Source: Acidobacteriota bacterium (lineage in GTDB: Bacteria > Acidobacteriota > Terriglobia > UBA7540). From it: a stretch of 55,022 nucleotides of DNA. The stretch's first letter is position 1. Each line of letters starts with the position of its first letter. A program made the translations under genes and the position numbers. Shown here piece after piece: positions 16,954 through 25,445 of the stretch. Where the stretch lies: assembly GCA_902812365.1 (NCBI GenBank), contig CADDZC010000018.1, positions 1 through 55,022 on the forward strand. Direction: 5' to 3'. Below the pieces are notes generated by a model. The model saw nothing but the letters and a program-made list of their open reading frames with translations. It was not told the DNA's origin and did not search any database.

Positions 16954-17760
16954 GTGAGAAAAACCCTATTAGCCGCGATCTGGCTGGCCGCCGAAACGGG
17001 TCTGCTCACCGGCGCGGGGCGGCCGCCGGCCGCGACTTTTCCTGAAAAGCGCCACGTCAGTGCGTTCGATTATCAACAAGCGCAAGGCCAAGTCCACGTC
17101 GCTTTCCGCGCCGCGACCAATTTAGCCGCCACTCGCGCCGAGATCCGAGTCAAAAAATATAAGAAAGATTACCTTCTGCGCGCCGTCTTCCGAAACCTGC
17201 CTTCTCCCGGCCGCTTCGGACCTGCCTACCTGACCTACGTGGTCTGGGCGGTGACGCCGGACGGGCGGGTTGGCAACATTGGCGAAGTCGAGATTTCCGG
17301 AAATCGGGGCTCTATGGAAGTTCTGGCTGGCATGCGGAAGTTCGGCATTGCGGTTACCGCCGAGCCTTACTTCGCGGTGCCGCAACCCAGCGATCGGGTG
17401 GTATTGGAAAGTGATTCCGCCCGGGACTCGCGGGGAGCGCTTGAACCCATTCCCGTAACCTACAGCGTGATGGACAAGGATCGCTCGATCGCGTTCGACA
17501 GCGATCAACCGCCGACCGGTGATTCTCAGGCTTCGCTCGCCTTACTCGAAGCTCGGAACGCGATTCGAATTGCCCGTAAGGCAGGCGCTGACCGCTACGC
17601 CGCTTCGACGTTCACCCAGGCCGTCCAACTTTTGGCCGGCTCGGAGGCGCTCGAGGCCCAGCGCGCCGCCCGCGACCGAGTTGCCAACGCGGCGCGTCAA
17701 GTGGTGATCATGGCGGAAGATGCCCGCGCCATCGCCGTCCACCAGCACCGCCAGCCTTAA
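16954..17760 (+). CDS. Exported DUF4398-type envelope protein lacking an OmpA domain
   Basis: A 268-residue exported protein. The central part (KYKKDYLLRAVFRNLPSPGR, FGPAYLTYVVWAVTPDGRVG, AEPYFAVPQPSD) matches, from memory, a family of acidobacterial envelope proteins, and the last 80 residues form a DUF4398-like helical segment (SLALLEARNAIRIARKAGAD). Family members usually continue into a further coiled-coil stretch and a C-terminal OmpA peptidoglycan-binding domain, but this one stops right after the helical segment, 40 bases before the convergent gene. I chose the GTG at 16954, which begins the signal peptide; an ATG at 16909 overlaps an inverted repeat. Confidence 0.7.
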   Translation: MRKTLLAAIWLAAETGLLTGAGRPPAATFPEKRHVSAFDYQQAQGQVHVAFRAATNLAATRAEIRVKKYKKDYLLRAVFRNLPSPGRFGPAYLTYVVWAVTPDGRVGNIGEVEISGNRGSMEVLAGMRKFGIAVTAEPYFAVPQPSDRVVLESDSARDSRGALEPIPVTYSVMDKDRSIAFDSDQPPTGDSQASLALLEARNAIRIARKAGADRYAASTFTQAVQLLAGSEALEAQRAARDRVANAARQVVIMAEDARAIAVHQHRQP

Positions 17761-17799
17761 GATCAAGCGGCGTTTGGCCGCCTCGGGGGCGACCGGCGG

Positions 17800-18966
17800 C
17801 TACTTGACCTTGATCATCACCACACCGTGGCGGGGAACTTCCGCCGAGAAGCTGCCCTCAAACGACCCGAGGTCTTTGTGAGCCCACAAGTCGCGGACGA
17901 TCGCCGACCCGGAGACCCCAATATCGCTGAAGTTCACACCGATCTTCTCCGCATCCTCGCCGCGATTAAACAAGCCTACGGCGGTGCTTCCGTCGGCGAG
18001 CGGCTTGGCCCAGACTTCATATGGACCCTCTTGCCATACGCGACGGCCCTGGGCACCTTTCGAGTCCTGATCGACAGCGATCACCTCTTTGTTGGTCAGG
18101 ATTTCCAGTGTTTCCCGATTCATTTTTGAAAGGTCGTTTCCGGCCAGCAACGGAGCCGCCAGAAGGCACCATAGGCTCATGTGCGTCAGGTACTCATCGC
18201 GGTTCATGTGGCCGTTGCCGACCTCGAGCATGTCAGGATCGTTCCAATGCCCGGGTTTGGCGTATTTCTCGAGCCCGTTCTGATCAAATCCAATCACCGA
18301 CATGCGGTCATAATGATCGCTGATATCGCCCGTCGTCCGCCACAAATTCCCGCCCACCGAAGGCCCCCAACGCCACACCGCTTGCAGTCCGTATTGGCAT
18401 AAACTGTAAACGATAGGGCGCCCCGTGGCGAGCAGCGCATCGTGCATTTTCCGGTAAACCTCCTGCATCTGCTCGGGCTTATAGACGCGCGAGGCGCTGC
18501 ACCAGTCGTACTTCAAGTAGTCGATGCCCCACGCCGCATATTGCCGGGCATCCTGGGCTTCATGCTGGTAACTGCCTTCGTATCCGGCGCACGTCTTCGG
18601 TCCGGGTGAGGAGTAGATGCCGATCTTGAGCCCTTTGCTGTGGACGTAGTCGGCCAGCGCCTTCATGTCGCCAAATTTCCCATTGGGACGGATATTACCG
18701 TCGGCGTCGCGGCGGCCCTGCCAGCAATCGTCGATGTTGACGTAGGTATAACCGGCGTTTTTCATGCCGTTCGACGCGATCGCATCGGCCGCCGCCCGCA
18801 CATCAGCGGCGGTAACCCGGCAGCCAAAATGATTCCAACTGTTCCAGCCCATCGGAGGTGTTGCGGCCAAGGTAGAGTCCTCGGCCAACAGAGCACCGGA
18901 AAGGCTCATCCCCAGCAACGCCGCGCCCGCAAGCGCTTTCACCCAGCATGGAAATCGGCAAGTCAT
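17800..18966 (-). CDS. Secreted GH27 alpha-galactosidase
   Basis: A 388-residue glycoside hydrolase of family 27 that releases terminal alpha-galactose (or alpha-N-acetylgalactosamine) from sugars. A signal peptide covers about residues 1-28. The TIM barrel starts at PPMGWNSWNHFGC; the nucleophile is Asp154 in YLKYDWC, and the acid/base aspartate lies in WNDPDM (241-246). The last 90 residues form the beta-sandwich domain. Length fits the secreted bacterial type. It has its own predicted promoter and no transporter partner nearby. Confidence 0.93.
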   Translation of the reverse strand: MTCRFPCWVKALAGAALLGMSLSGALLAEDSTLAATPPMGWNSWNHFGCRVTAADVRAAADAIASNGMKNAGYTYVNIDDCWQGRRDADGNIRPNGKFGDMKALADYVHSKGLKIGIYSSPGPKTCAGYEGSYQHEAQDARQYAAWGIDYLKYDWCSASRVYKPEQMQEVYRKMHDALLATGRPIVYSLCQYGLQAVWRWGPSVGGNLWRTTGDISDHYDRMSVIGFDQNGLEKYAKPGHWNDPDMLEVGNGHMNRDEYLTHMSLWCLLAAPLLAGNDLSKMNRETLEILTNKEVIAVDQDSKGAQGRRVWQEGPYEVWAKPLADGSTAVGLFNRGEDAEKIGVNFSDIGVSGSAIVRDLWAHKDLGSFEGSFSAEVPRHGVVMIKVK

Positions 18967-19011
18967 CGTTCGCTCCTTGTTTTCGCTCGAAAGTGTCCGA
19001 ACAAGCGCGGC

Positions 19012-19040
19012 AGTGTACTACCACCCAGCAGCCGTGTCCA
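19012..19040 (-). promoter_or_regulatory. Predicted sigma-70 promoter for the alpha-galactosidase
   Basis: On the minus strand TGGACA (19040-19035) and TACACT (19017-19012) are separated by exactly 17 bases. The start site would be near 19005, about 40 bases ahead of the ATG at 18966. The promoter lies in the 96-base gap after the dCTP deaminase gene. Confidence 0.5.
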
Positions 19041-19062
19041 GCACGAACCATTTTGGACGGTC

Positions 19063-20268
19063 CTAAGAGCCTCTCGCCGGCTCGCTGCTCAGCACGAGCG
19101 ATGGGGATAAAACGGGTGATTTCGGCTCCCGGCCGGGTTGGCGCTTAAACTGCTTGCTCAGCGCCAATCCTTGCTGTTGGTAGGAAGAACCTATGGACGG
19201 CCCGTAAATTTTTTCCGGTTCCTTCGCCATCTTGTAATATTTCAACCGTCCGATGAGCTGCCGGTCTTCCAAAAGGATGGGCACTTCGTGGACTCGCACC
19301 TCTAAAACCGCCTTCGTGCCTCGGGTCGGACTCAGGCCGTAGCCGAAGCCGGGGTCAAAGAAGCCGGCGTAGTGGATGCGGAACTCACCGATCGACGGGT
19401 CAAAGGGCACCATCTCCGCCGCGTGGGTGGGAGGCACGCTGATCCTTTCCCACGACGCCAACAGATAGAAATCGCGCGGGTTAAGAATTAAACCCTTGGG
19501 GCCCGGGCTTGGGATCACTTCCCAAAACTCATCGATGTCGTAATAGTCGACTTGATCCAGATCGATGGGAGGAGCATTGTGTTTCGCCTTGTAGGCTACG
19601 ATATTGGATTCGCCCTCCCCTTGCAAATCCACTGAAACGCACATCCCGCGGTCGATCTGGGGCTCAATCGGATTCTCACCGTCCTCGAACACCAGCCCTT
19701 CCTTCTCAGCCAATTTTGCCAGCCGGCCGTCGCTCGAAGGCGGGTTCCCTCGGATGAAACGCAATTGGTTGAGCTTGATTCCCTTGCGCACCACGATCGG
19801 GAAAGTCCGGGACACGATCTCCAGATACAGCGGTCCTGCGTAGCCCGGCGGGACACGCTCAAACTCCGAGCCGGCCTCCGTAATCAACCGCGTGAAAATG
19901 TCCAGGCGACCGGTGGTACTCTTCGGGTTCGCCTGCCCCCACACATCGGAAGGCAGACTCAGGCTCTCAATCAGGGGCACGATGAAGACAGAGTTCCTGG
20001 AGAATGTGGCGGAAGGCTCAAGCGGGATCTCGCGGATGAACAAATCGTGAATCTTCTTTTCTACCGTGGATTTGCTGGGCAGGAAACTGGCGCGCACCTC
20101 ATAGGCCACCGAGCCCAATCGCAAATCGATGCTGGCGGGTTGAATTTGGTCGGGTGTGATCGGGATCGGGGCGATGATCTTCCCGGCATCGATCAGAGCG
20201 GCGATGGTCTGGGACGGCAAGATTCCCGTAGCCAGAGGCCCGACCCGGGGGTTTTGAATAAGACTCAC
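19063..20268 (-). CDS. dcd: 2'-deoxycytidine 5'-triphosphate deaminase (duplicated fold)
   Basis: A 401-residue member of the dCTP deaminase/dUTPase superfamily that converts dCTP to dUTP for dTTP synthesis. The N-terminal half has QPASIDLRLG (about residues 42-51) and the active-site loop NPKSTTGRLDIFTRL. The second half repeats the fold, with AGFFDPGFG and a following AVLEVRVHEV strand. This double-length form is known from Alphaproteobacteria and several other phyla; ordinary Dcd is about 190 residues. The GTG start at 20268 is preceded by AAAGGAGG. The gene appears monocistronic. Confidence 0.9.
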   Translation of the reverse strand: MSLIQNPRVGPLATGILPSQTIAALIDAGKIIAPIPITPDQIQPASIDLRLGSVAYEVRASFLPSKSTVEKKIHDLFIREIPLEPSATFSRNSVFIVPLIESLSLPSDVWGQANPKSTTGRLDIFTRLITEAGSEFERVPPGYAGPLYLEIVSRTFPIVVRKGIKLNQLRFIRGNPPSSDGRLAKLAEKEGLVFEDGENPIEPQIDRGMCVSVDLQGEGESNIVAYKAKHNAPPIDLDQVDYYDIDEFWEVIPSPGPKGLILNPRDFYLLASWERISVPPTHAAEMVPFDPSIGEFRIHYAGFFDPGFGYGLSPTRGTKAVLEVRVHEVPILLEDRQLIGRLKYYKMAKEPEKIYGPSIGSSYQQQGLALSKQFKRQPGREPKSPVLSPSLVLSSEPARGS

Positions 20269-20599
20269 GATCGCCTCCTTTCGGTTCGATCACCGCTAAC
20301 ACACGCCGAGCGGTAGCCGGCCGGCTTCTGAGGCGAGCCGCAAGAACCGGCGAGCCCGTTACGCCGACGGCCGAAACGCTCACCGCTGCCCACCGCCTTC
20401 CCCTCCGCGACCGGCAGGCGTTCCCCGCCGGCCGCTCCATCCCCGCTCGCACAGCAACTTAGCATGGCCTGGACCGTTTGTCACGGTTTGACAGATTGCT
20501 CAGGAATGCAGTGCTGGGCCGCAGGCGGTTCGAACGGAATGAGCCCCCGGAGGGGCCGGCGACGGCCCGGCTGTGGGCGTCGCTGCGCGAGCCGGGCTT
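20269..20599. other. Intergenic region upstream of dcd
   Basis: About 330 bases with no convincing gene; short open frames here look like high-GC noise. The one structured element is an inverted repeat TGTCA-N5-TGACA at 20479-20493, which could be an operator for a dimeric regulator. No clear promoter was found for dcd. Confidence 0.35.
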
Positions 20600-21196
20600 T
20601 CAGCGGCCGATGAACTTGGTGATTTCCAGGTGCCCTTCGACGCTCGTCCCCAGAAACAGGAACTCCTCGCGCGATGTCACGCAACCGAACAGCGCGCGGC
20701 CGACAGCCGGCGGGGGAAGATGATAGGTATCGGTGATCTCGCTCGCGCCCAGGTCAAGGAGCGCTAGGGCAGAGCGCGAGTGCGGATCCTGGCGGGTCGG
20801 CGTATGCGCCAGCTGCATTACCAGACTGTTGCCGCCCGCGAAGCTAATTTCGACGGGCTTGAGGCCGGGGTGTGGAAGTTTCACGCTGAGCTCGCGCACG
20901 ATGGTTCCGTCCGACGAGACGGCGTAAAGCAGCGCTGGGTTCGTTGCCCTGGCCAGGTAGAGGTTGCCGTCCAGGTCGCACTGGGCTCCTGACTGCATGG
21001 CTCGTGGGGGCGGAGCAGAAAAATGGATTTTCCCCGTCTCGTAAAGCTCGTGGTGCGCCGGCTCCTGAAGCTGTGTGCTCTCCCGTACTGATGGCACACC
21101 TTGGGCCGGCGGTTGTTGGATAGCCGGCGTCCTCGCAAAGGACCATGCTCCCGCCCAGGCCAGAAAGATGCAACTGCTGTAAACGTACACCCTCAT
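20600..21196 (-). CDS. Secreted protein of unknown function
   Basis: A 198-residue protein with an N-terminal hydrophobic export segment (about residues 4-21). After a Gln/Pro-rich linker comes a region with beta-propeller-like phrasing: AQCDLDGNLYLARATNPALLY, followed by LLYAVSSDGTIVREL and later SALALLDLGASEI. This suggests a few blades of a six-bladed or NHL-like propeller, too few for a closed fold alone. I do not recognise a named family. The gene stands between two long non-coding gaps and has no obvious operon partner. Confidence 0.55.
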   Translation of the reverse strand: MRVYVYSSCIFLAWAGAWSFARTPAIQQPPAQGVPSVRESTQLQEPAHHELYETGKIHFSAPPPRAMQSGAQCDLDGNLYLARATNPALLYAVSSDGTIVRELSVKLPHPGLKPVEISFAGGNSLVMQLAHTPTRQDPHSRSALALLDLGASEITDTYHLPPPAVGRALFGCVTSREEFLFLGTSVEGHLEITKFIGR

Positions 21197-21637
21197 GGGA
21201 CTGTGCCCCCCGGATGCCGATGCTCAGCTCTCAACGCTGAGATTGATGAACGAATACCTGCCGTCACAACCGAGCACGTAAACAAGCGTCCCGGTCCCCG
21301 GCGCGGCGCAAAGCCAAACAGTATTGAGACTGTTCAAACGCCTTTTGGACCTCCTCGCCGGGGGTTTACCCCCGCGTTTTGGCACCATCGTAATCGTCTG
21401 TTTTTGTGTGTCAACCCTGTCCGCGATATGGGGTTAGGGAGCGTCCCTCAAGCGGGGCCTGCCGTCGCGATGGAGGAATCAGCTTTGCCCGGATTTCACT
21501 TGTGGAATTGCGTGCCGGACGACGGCGGCGGGTGTATAATCCCGCCCGCTTCGTGGCTCGGGGCGCTACTCGCCCGGCTCAGGAAGTGAGGATCCGAGCG
21601 GCGGTGGCCAGCCGCCGCTCATCATGGAGGATATTCG
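21197..21637. other. Intergenic region between secreted unknown and M1 peptidase
   Basis: About 440 bases between divergent genes with no convincing coding frame. A perfect 6-bp hairpin, CGGGGG-TTTA-CCCCCG, lies at 21359-21374 and is followed by CGTTTT, a weak terminator-like element. A TATAAT hexamer at 21535-21540 is noted separately. Confidence 0.35.
21535..21540 (+). promoter_or_regulatory. Possible -10 box for the M1 peptidase
   Basis: A perfect TATAAT occurs in an otherwise very GC-rich stretch, 97 bases ahead of the GTG start. The best -35 candidate (TTGCGT at 21508) is 21 bases away, which is too far for a standard promoter. Confidence 0.3.
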
Positions 21638-23821
21638 GTGGGAGCGAAGGTCTTAACCGTTCTATTGGCAAGTTGCCTGAGTGTCGCCGTGACGGCGCGA
21701 GGCCAAACGTACCGGTCTCATATCGCCCATCCGATCGTGCAGTACAAGATGTCGGCCACGCTCGACCCCCTGAACAAAACGGTGAAGGGGCACTACACCC
21801 TAACCTGGTGGAATCACACCGCGGACACAATTCCCGACCTTTACTTCCATCTTTACCTTAACGCCTTCAAGAACCTGGATAGCACCTTCATGCGCGAGGG
21901 CACCGTCAGCCGGCGGCGGGATTTGCTGCGATCGTGGAGGACCATGCCGGAGGCCGCCAAGTGGGGCTGGGTGGATATGGATCGAATTCAGGTGGTGGAC
22001 GGGCCCGATTTGACCCAACTTCAGACCTTCGTTCATCCCGATGACGATAACGCCTCCGACCAGACCGTGATGCGGATCGTGCTGCCGCAACCGATCCCGC
22101 CGCACGGCACCATCCGACTGGCCGTGGACTTCACGTCCAAACTGCCGCGGGCCATTGCCCGCACCGGTTACGACGGCGATTATTTCCTGGTGGCTCAATG
22201 GTTTCCGAAGATTGGCGTCTACGAAGGCCCCGGCGAGCGGGGTCGAAAGCAGGGAGGCTGGAACTGCCACCAGTTTCACGCCAACACGGAGTTTTACGCC
22301 GATTACGGAGTTTACGACGTCGATCTCACCGTACCTGCCGACTACAAGGTGGGAGCCACCGGATTGACTCGAGGCGTGCGCCAAAATCCGGACGGCACGA
22401 CGACGTACAACCAATACCAGGAAGACGTTCACGATTTTGCCTGGACGGCGAGCCCCCGCTTTCTGAAGATCACGCGAAAGTTCGCCTGGAACGACGAAGT
22501 GAAGCCCCAGGAGCTGCTTCACTGGAGCCATGTCTTCGGCTTGCCGGCCGATGATGTGGCCCTGCGGGATGTGGATGTCATCCTCATGTTGCAACCGGAT
22601 CATCGGGGGGTGGAGGATCGCTATTTTCGCGCCGTATTCAATGGCCTGAAGTATTTCGGACTGTGGTACGGGCAGTACCCCTATGACACGTTGACCGTGG
22701 TCGACCCGCCGCGGCATTCCAACACCGGAGGCATGGAATACCCCACGTTTATCACGGCGGGGTCGTATTTCTGGCCGGGCGCCCACCAGTTCGACCCGGA
22801 AGGCGTGACGGTCCACGAGTTTGGCCACCAGTTCTGGTACGGTCTAGTGGGCAACAACGAGTTTGAGGAAGCATGGCTCGACGAGGGTTTTAACACCTAC
22901 TCCACGGGGAAAGTCCTCGAGGCAGCCTACGGACCGAGTTGCGGTTACGAAGAGGTGCTCGGCATCCCGATCCCAAATCTGAGCTGGCTGAGCGTATCCT
23001 TGCCGGCCTTCCCATTTGCCGACTTGGGAAGCATCCCGATCGGACCTTATTTCTCCTGCGTGCCGATGCCGGAGCGAACCTCCGGTCGCCTTTTCTACCT
23101 GAACCACGCCAAGGACGACGACCTTGTACGCCGCGGTTGGGAATACGTGGACGGGGCCAGCTACGTGGTGAATTCCTATACCCGCGTAGGGCTGACGTTG
23201 CGGACGCTGGAAAGTTACCTGGGCGAAGACACCATGGCGCGCGTCATGCGAACCTACCAACAGCGCTGGCGTTACCGCCACCCCACGACGCGGGATTTTA
23301 TCGACGTAGTCAACGAAGTCGCCGGGCGCAACATGGACTGGTTCTTCAACCAGTTTTTCTACAATTCCGATCTCACCGACTATGCGGTGGCCAGCATTTC
23401 GGCGGAGCCGCTAGGAGGCAAGGTGGGCATTTACGACGAAAATGGCCGGAAAGTCGCGCATTCGGAACGGGAAGCGGAGACCAAGTCTGCTAAGAGCGCG
23501 GCCAGGGTCTACCGGTCTACTGTGCTAGTGAAGCGGCTGGGGGAAACCCTGGCTCCGGTGGACGTTCGGATCACTTTCGATAACGGCGAAACCGTGTGGG
23601 AACAATGGGATGGCCAGTATCGCTGGACAAGATACACCTTCGACAAGCCCTCTCGAATCCAGGTCGCGGAGGTGGACCCGGAGCACAAGCTGGCCATAGA
23701 CGCTGACTTCAATAATAACAGCTACTTACGCGATGTGGATGGAACCGGGGCAGCCAAATGGTATCTGCGGTGGATTTTCTGGGTGGAGAACTTGTTCTTC
23801 GCTGGCGGGTTCTTGGCTTAA
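21638..23821 (+). CDS. Secreted M1-family zinc metallopeptidase
   Basis: A 727-residue exported aminopeptidase-like enzyme. The signal peptide covers about residues 1-22. The zinc site is HEFGH (393-397) with the third ligand Glu416 in WLDEGF, and GGMEYP (364-369) takes the place of the family's GxMEN substrate box. The beta-rich N-terminal domain begins at about 25 and a helical C-terminal region runs past 500. The far C-terminus (WIFWVENLFFAGGFLA) is hydrophobic and may be a membrane anchor. The start is a GTG with GGAGG seven bases upstream. Expected role: degradation of exogenous peptides in the periplasm or at the surface. Confidence 0.92.
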   Translation: MGAKVLTVLLASCLSVAVTARGQTYRSHIAHPIVQYKMSATLDPLNKTVKGHYTLTWWNHTADTIPDLYFHLYLNAFKNLDSTFMREGTVSRRRDLLRSWRTMPEAAKWGWVDMDRIQVVDGPDLTQLQTFVHPDDDNASDQTVMRIVLPQPIPPHGTIRLAVDFTSKLPRAIARTGYDGDYFLVAQWFPKIGVYEGPGERGRKQGGWNCHQFHANTEFYADYGVYDVDLTVPADYKVGATGLTRGVRQNPDGTTTYNQYQEDVHDFAWTASPRFLKITRKFAWNDEVKPQELLHWSHVFGLPADDVALRDVDVILMLQPDHRGVEDRYFRAVFNGLKYFGLWYGQYPYDTLTVVDPPRHSNTGGMEYPTFITAGSYFWPGAHQFDPEGVTVHEFGHQFWYGLVGNNEFEEAWLDEGFNTYSTGKVLEAAYGPSCGYEEVLGIPIPNLSWLSVSLPAFPFADLGSIPIGPYFSCVPMPERTSGRLFYLNHAKDDDLVRRGWEYVDGASYVVNSYTRVGLTLRTLESYLGEDTMARVMRTYQQRWRYRHPTTRDFIDVVNEVAGRNMDWFFNQFFYNSDLTDYAVASISAEPLGGKVGIYDENGRKVAHSEREAETKSAKSAARVYRSTVLVKRLGETLAPVDVRITFDNGETVWEQWDGQYRWTRYTFDKPSRIQVAEVDPEHKLAIDADFNNNSYLRDVDGTGAAKWYLRWIFWVENLFFAGGFLA

Positions 23822-23835
23822 GGGGCTAGGTTGAT

Positions 23836-23849
23836 TTCAACATGTTGAA
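23836..23849. promoter_or_regulatory. 14-bp perfect palindrome (candidate operator)
   Basis: TTCAACATGTTGAA is its own reverse complement and lies in an AT-rich patch about 65 bases upstream of a predicted promoter. Its symmetry and position suit binding by a dimeric regulator; no regulator gene is adjacent. Confidence 0.35.
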
Positions 23850-23912
23850 TATAAATGGGTTATGCTCACAATACGGCGACAAGGAGAAAGGTTGTCAGCG
23901 CTGAGATTCGCC

Positions 23913-23941
23913 TTGACAATCAGTGATTATTACAATAATAT
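23913..23941 (+). promoter_or_regulatory. Predicted sigma-70 promoter for the membrane-protein operon
   Basis: TTGACA (23913-23918) and TAATAT (23936-23941) are 17 bases apart in a strikingly AT-rich segment. A TATAAT overlaps at 23939-23944, at a less favourable 20-base spacing. Transcription would start about 165 bases before the ATG at 24116. Confidence 0.5.
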
Positions 23942-24115
23942 AATTGAAGTACTATTGATTCCACCCGGCTTGAGCCAGCATCGGATTCGCACAACCTGGC
24001 GGGCGGTAGGCCGCCTTGGCCGTCGTCCCCGGAAACGCCTCGGCACATCTCCGCACTGGCTCGCTTTTGGAGAAGTGCGGTATAAGGGTAAGCCCGAAGT
24101 CGTGGAGTTAAGACA

Positions 24116-25033
24116 ATGAGCGTGCGATCGGCGATCAGGCAGGGTCTCCATCTGGCCGGGCGGGCGAGCGCCGGCGTTTGGGCATTGTTTCTCGCCAATC
24201 TTGCGCTCGCGGCCATCGCCACGGAGCCGGTCTATCACGGTATTCTGAGCTTCAGCGGCCACAGCCTGGCCGCCCGGATGTTGGCCACCGGCTTTTCCCC
24301 AGACTGGCTGACCGATTTCTCGTTTAACGGGGCGGGAGCCCTCGACCGTTATGCTCGCTGGATCGCCGCCGTCGGCCTTTTGTCGATCCCGGTTGACGCC
24401 GTTTTGGCCGGCGGAGTTCTGGCGCGCTTTCAGGAGGCGGATCGCGGGCACAAGTCGAGCGGGTATTTCCGGGACTGCGGTCGCTATGCCGGGCGGCTGC
24501 TCCGTCTGATGTTAGTCGGCTTAATCCTATATTGGCTGGTATTGCGATTGCTTCACCAAAGTCTGGGAGGAATTATCAACCGTTGGACGGCCGACTGGCT
24601 GGATGACCGGACCGTCTTCGCGGCCAACCTGGGGCTGGGCGCGCTGGTGATTCTGGGGTTGGTTTTTGTCAATCTGGTCATGGATTATGCTCAGGTGCGC
24701 TTGGTCATGGACGACGAATCGAGCGCCATCGCCTCGTTTCTTGGATCGCTGGGTCTGACGTTGAAGCGCTTGCGGACAGTGTTCGCGGTGTATCTGCTCC
24801 CTTCCCTGGGCGGTATCAGTTTGCTCTTGCTGTACCGGCTCCTGATGCCGTGGCGGTTCATCAACAGCCACACGGTGAACCCGCCTGGTCGCGGCTGGCA
24901 GGAACCTCTCACCCTGGCGCTGCTGTTCGCCGGCCAGCAGGCCGTCATGTTTGGGCGGTTCTGGTTTCGCGTGGCGACCTGGGCTAGCGAATGGAGCTAC
25001 GTGCGCGCCTGGAAGTCCCAGATGGGCCGCTGA
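24116..25033 (+). CDS. Polytopic membrane protein of unknown function
   Basis: A 305-residue integral membrane protein with about five or six hydrophobic segments (near residues 20-38, 80-100, 128-145, 175-195, 222-240 and 262-285). I recognise no catalytic motif or named family; the architecture resembles the uncharacterised membrane proteins common in Acidobacteriota, with helices separated by Arg-rich cytoplasmic loops. It is followed 15 bases later by a 100-residue gene and then by chitosanase and CPBP genes on the same strand, so it may head a small operon driven by the AT-rich promoter upstream. Confidence 0.65.
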   Translation: MSVRSAIRQGLHLAGRASAGVWALFLANLALAAIATEPVYHGILSFSGHSLAARMLATGFSPDWLTDFSFNGAGALDRYARWIAAVGLLSIPVDAVLAGGVLARFQEADRGHKSSGYFRDCGRYAGRLLRLMLVGLILYWLVLRLLHQSLGGIINRWTADWLDDRTVFAANLGLGALVILGLVFVNLVMDYAQVRLVMDDESSAIASFLGSLGLTLKRLRTVFAVYLLPSLGGISLLLLYRLLMPWRFINSHTVNPPGRGWQEPLTLALLFAGQQAVMFGRFWFRVATWASEWSYVRAWKSQMGR

Positions 25034-25047
25034 GCGGGCGGTGCACC

Positions 25048-25350
25048 ATGCGCGACTCGCTCATCGAGGCCGAACGGCGGGTGCTCGAAGCCCTGTGCCA
25101 AGGCCTGGGGAAGGAAGAAGCCGGAACTCTGTTGAGAAACTATGCGTGGCGTGAGCCCTCTCATCAAGTCTTGTTTTCGGCTTTGACGGAAATTTCCAGC
25201 ACCAATTCCGAGGTTATCCGCGCTGAACTCCCCGCGCGGCTGGTGCGAAAGGGATTTCCGGACCTTGATTGGGAACATCTCTTTCGGGCTTCGCCGTCCG
25301 ACAAGGAGGAAACCCTGGCTTTGATGCGGCGGCTGGCCGGAGCGGCTTAG
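25048..25350 (+). CDS. Small soluble protein of unknown function
   Basis: A 100-residue, mostly helical, soluble protein without signal peptide. I do not recognise a family. Its length, helix pattern and position suggest a cytoplasmic adaptor, but nothing in it shows that directly. The ATG at 25048 is 15 bases after the membrane-protein stop and has GGGCGG upstream; a start at 24991 would overlap the previous gene by 43 bases. The frame keeps the codon bias of its neighbours, which supports it being real. Confidence 0.55.
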   Translation: MRDSLIEAERRVLEALCQGLGKEEAGTLLRNYAWREPSHQVLFSALTEISSTNSEVIRAELPARLVRKGFPDLDWEHLFRASPSDKEETLALMRRLAGAA

Positions 25351-25445
25351 CGCGTCACGGCAACGCGGACAGTGGCCGTGGCAGCCTCAGGGTGCTCGCT
25401 CCCTGCTCATCGCCGAGCGCCGCCCGGGAAATAACCAGAAAGACT

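Noticed and set aside
21800-22828. 342-codon minus-strand open frame opposite the M1 peptidase
   Set aside because: Shadow of the peptidase gene; His/Val-rich composition is the usual antisense pattern.
23862-24119. Plus-strand open frame ending in ATGA overlap with the membrane-protein gene
   Set aside because: It crosses the AT-rich promoter, has no family resemblance and includes non-coding-looking sequence; the overlap is probably chance.
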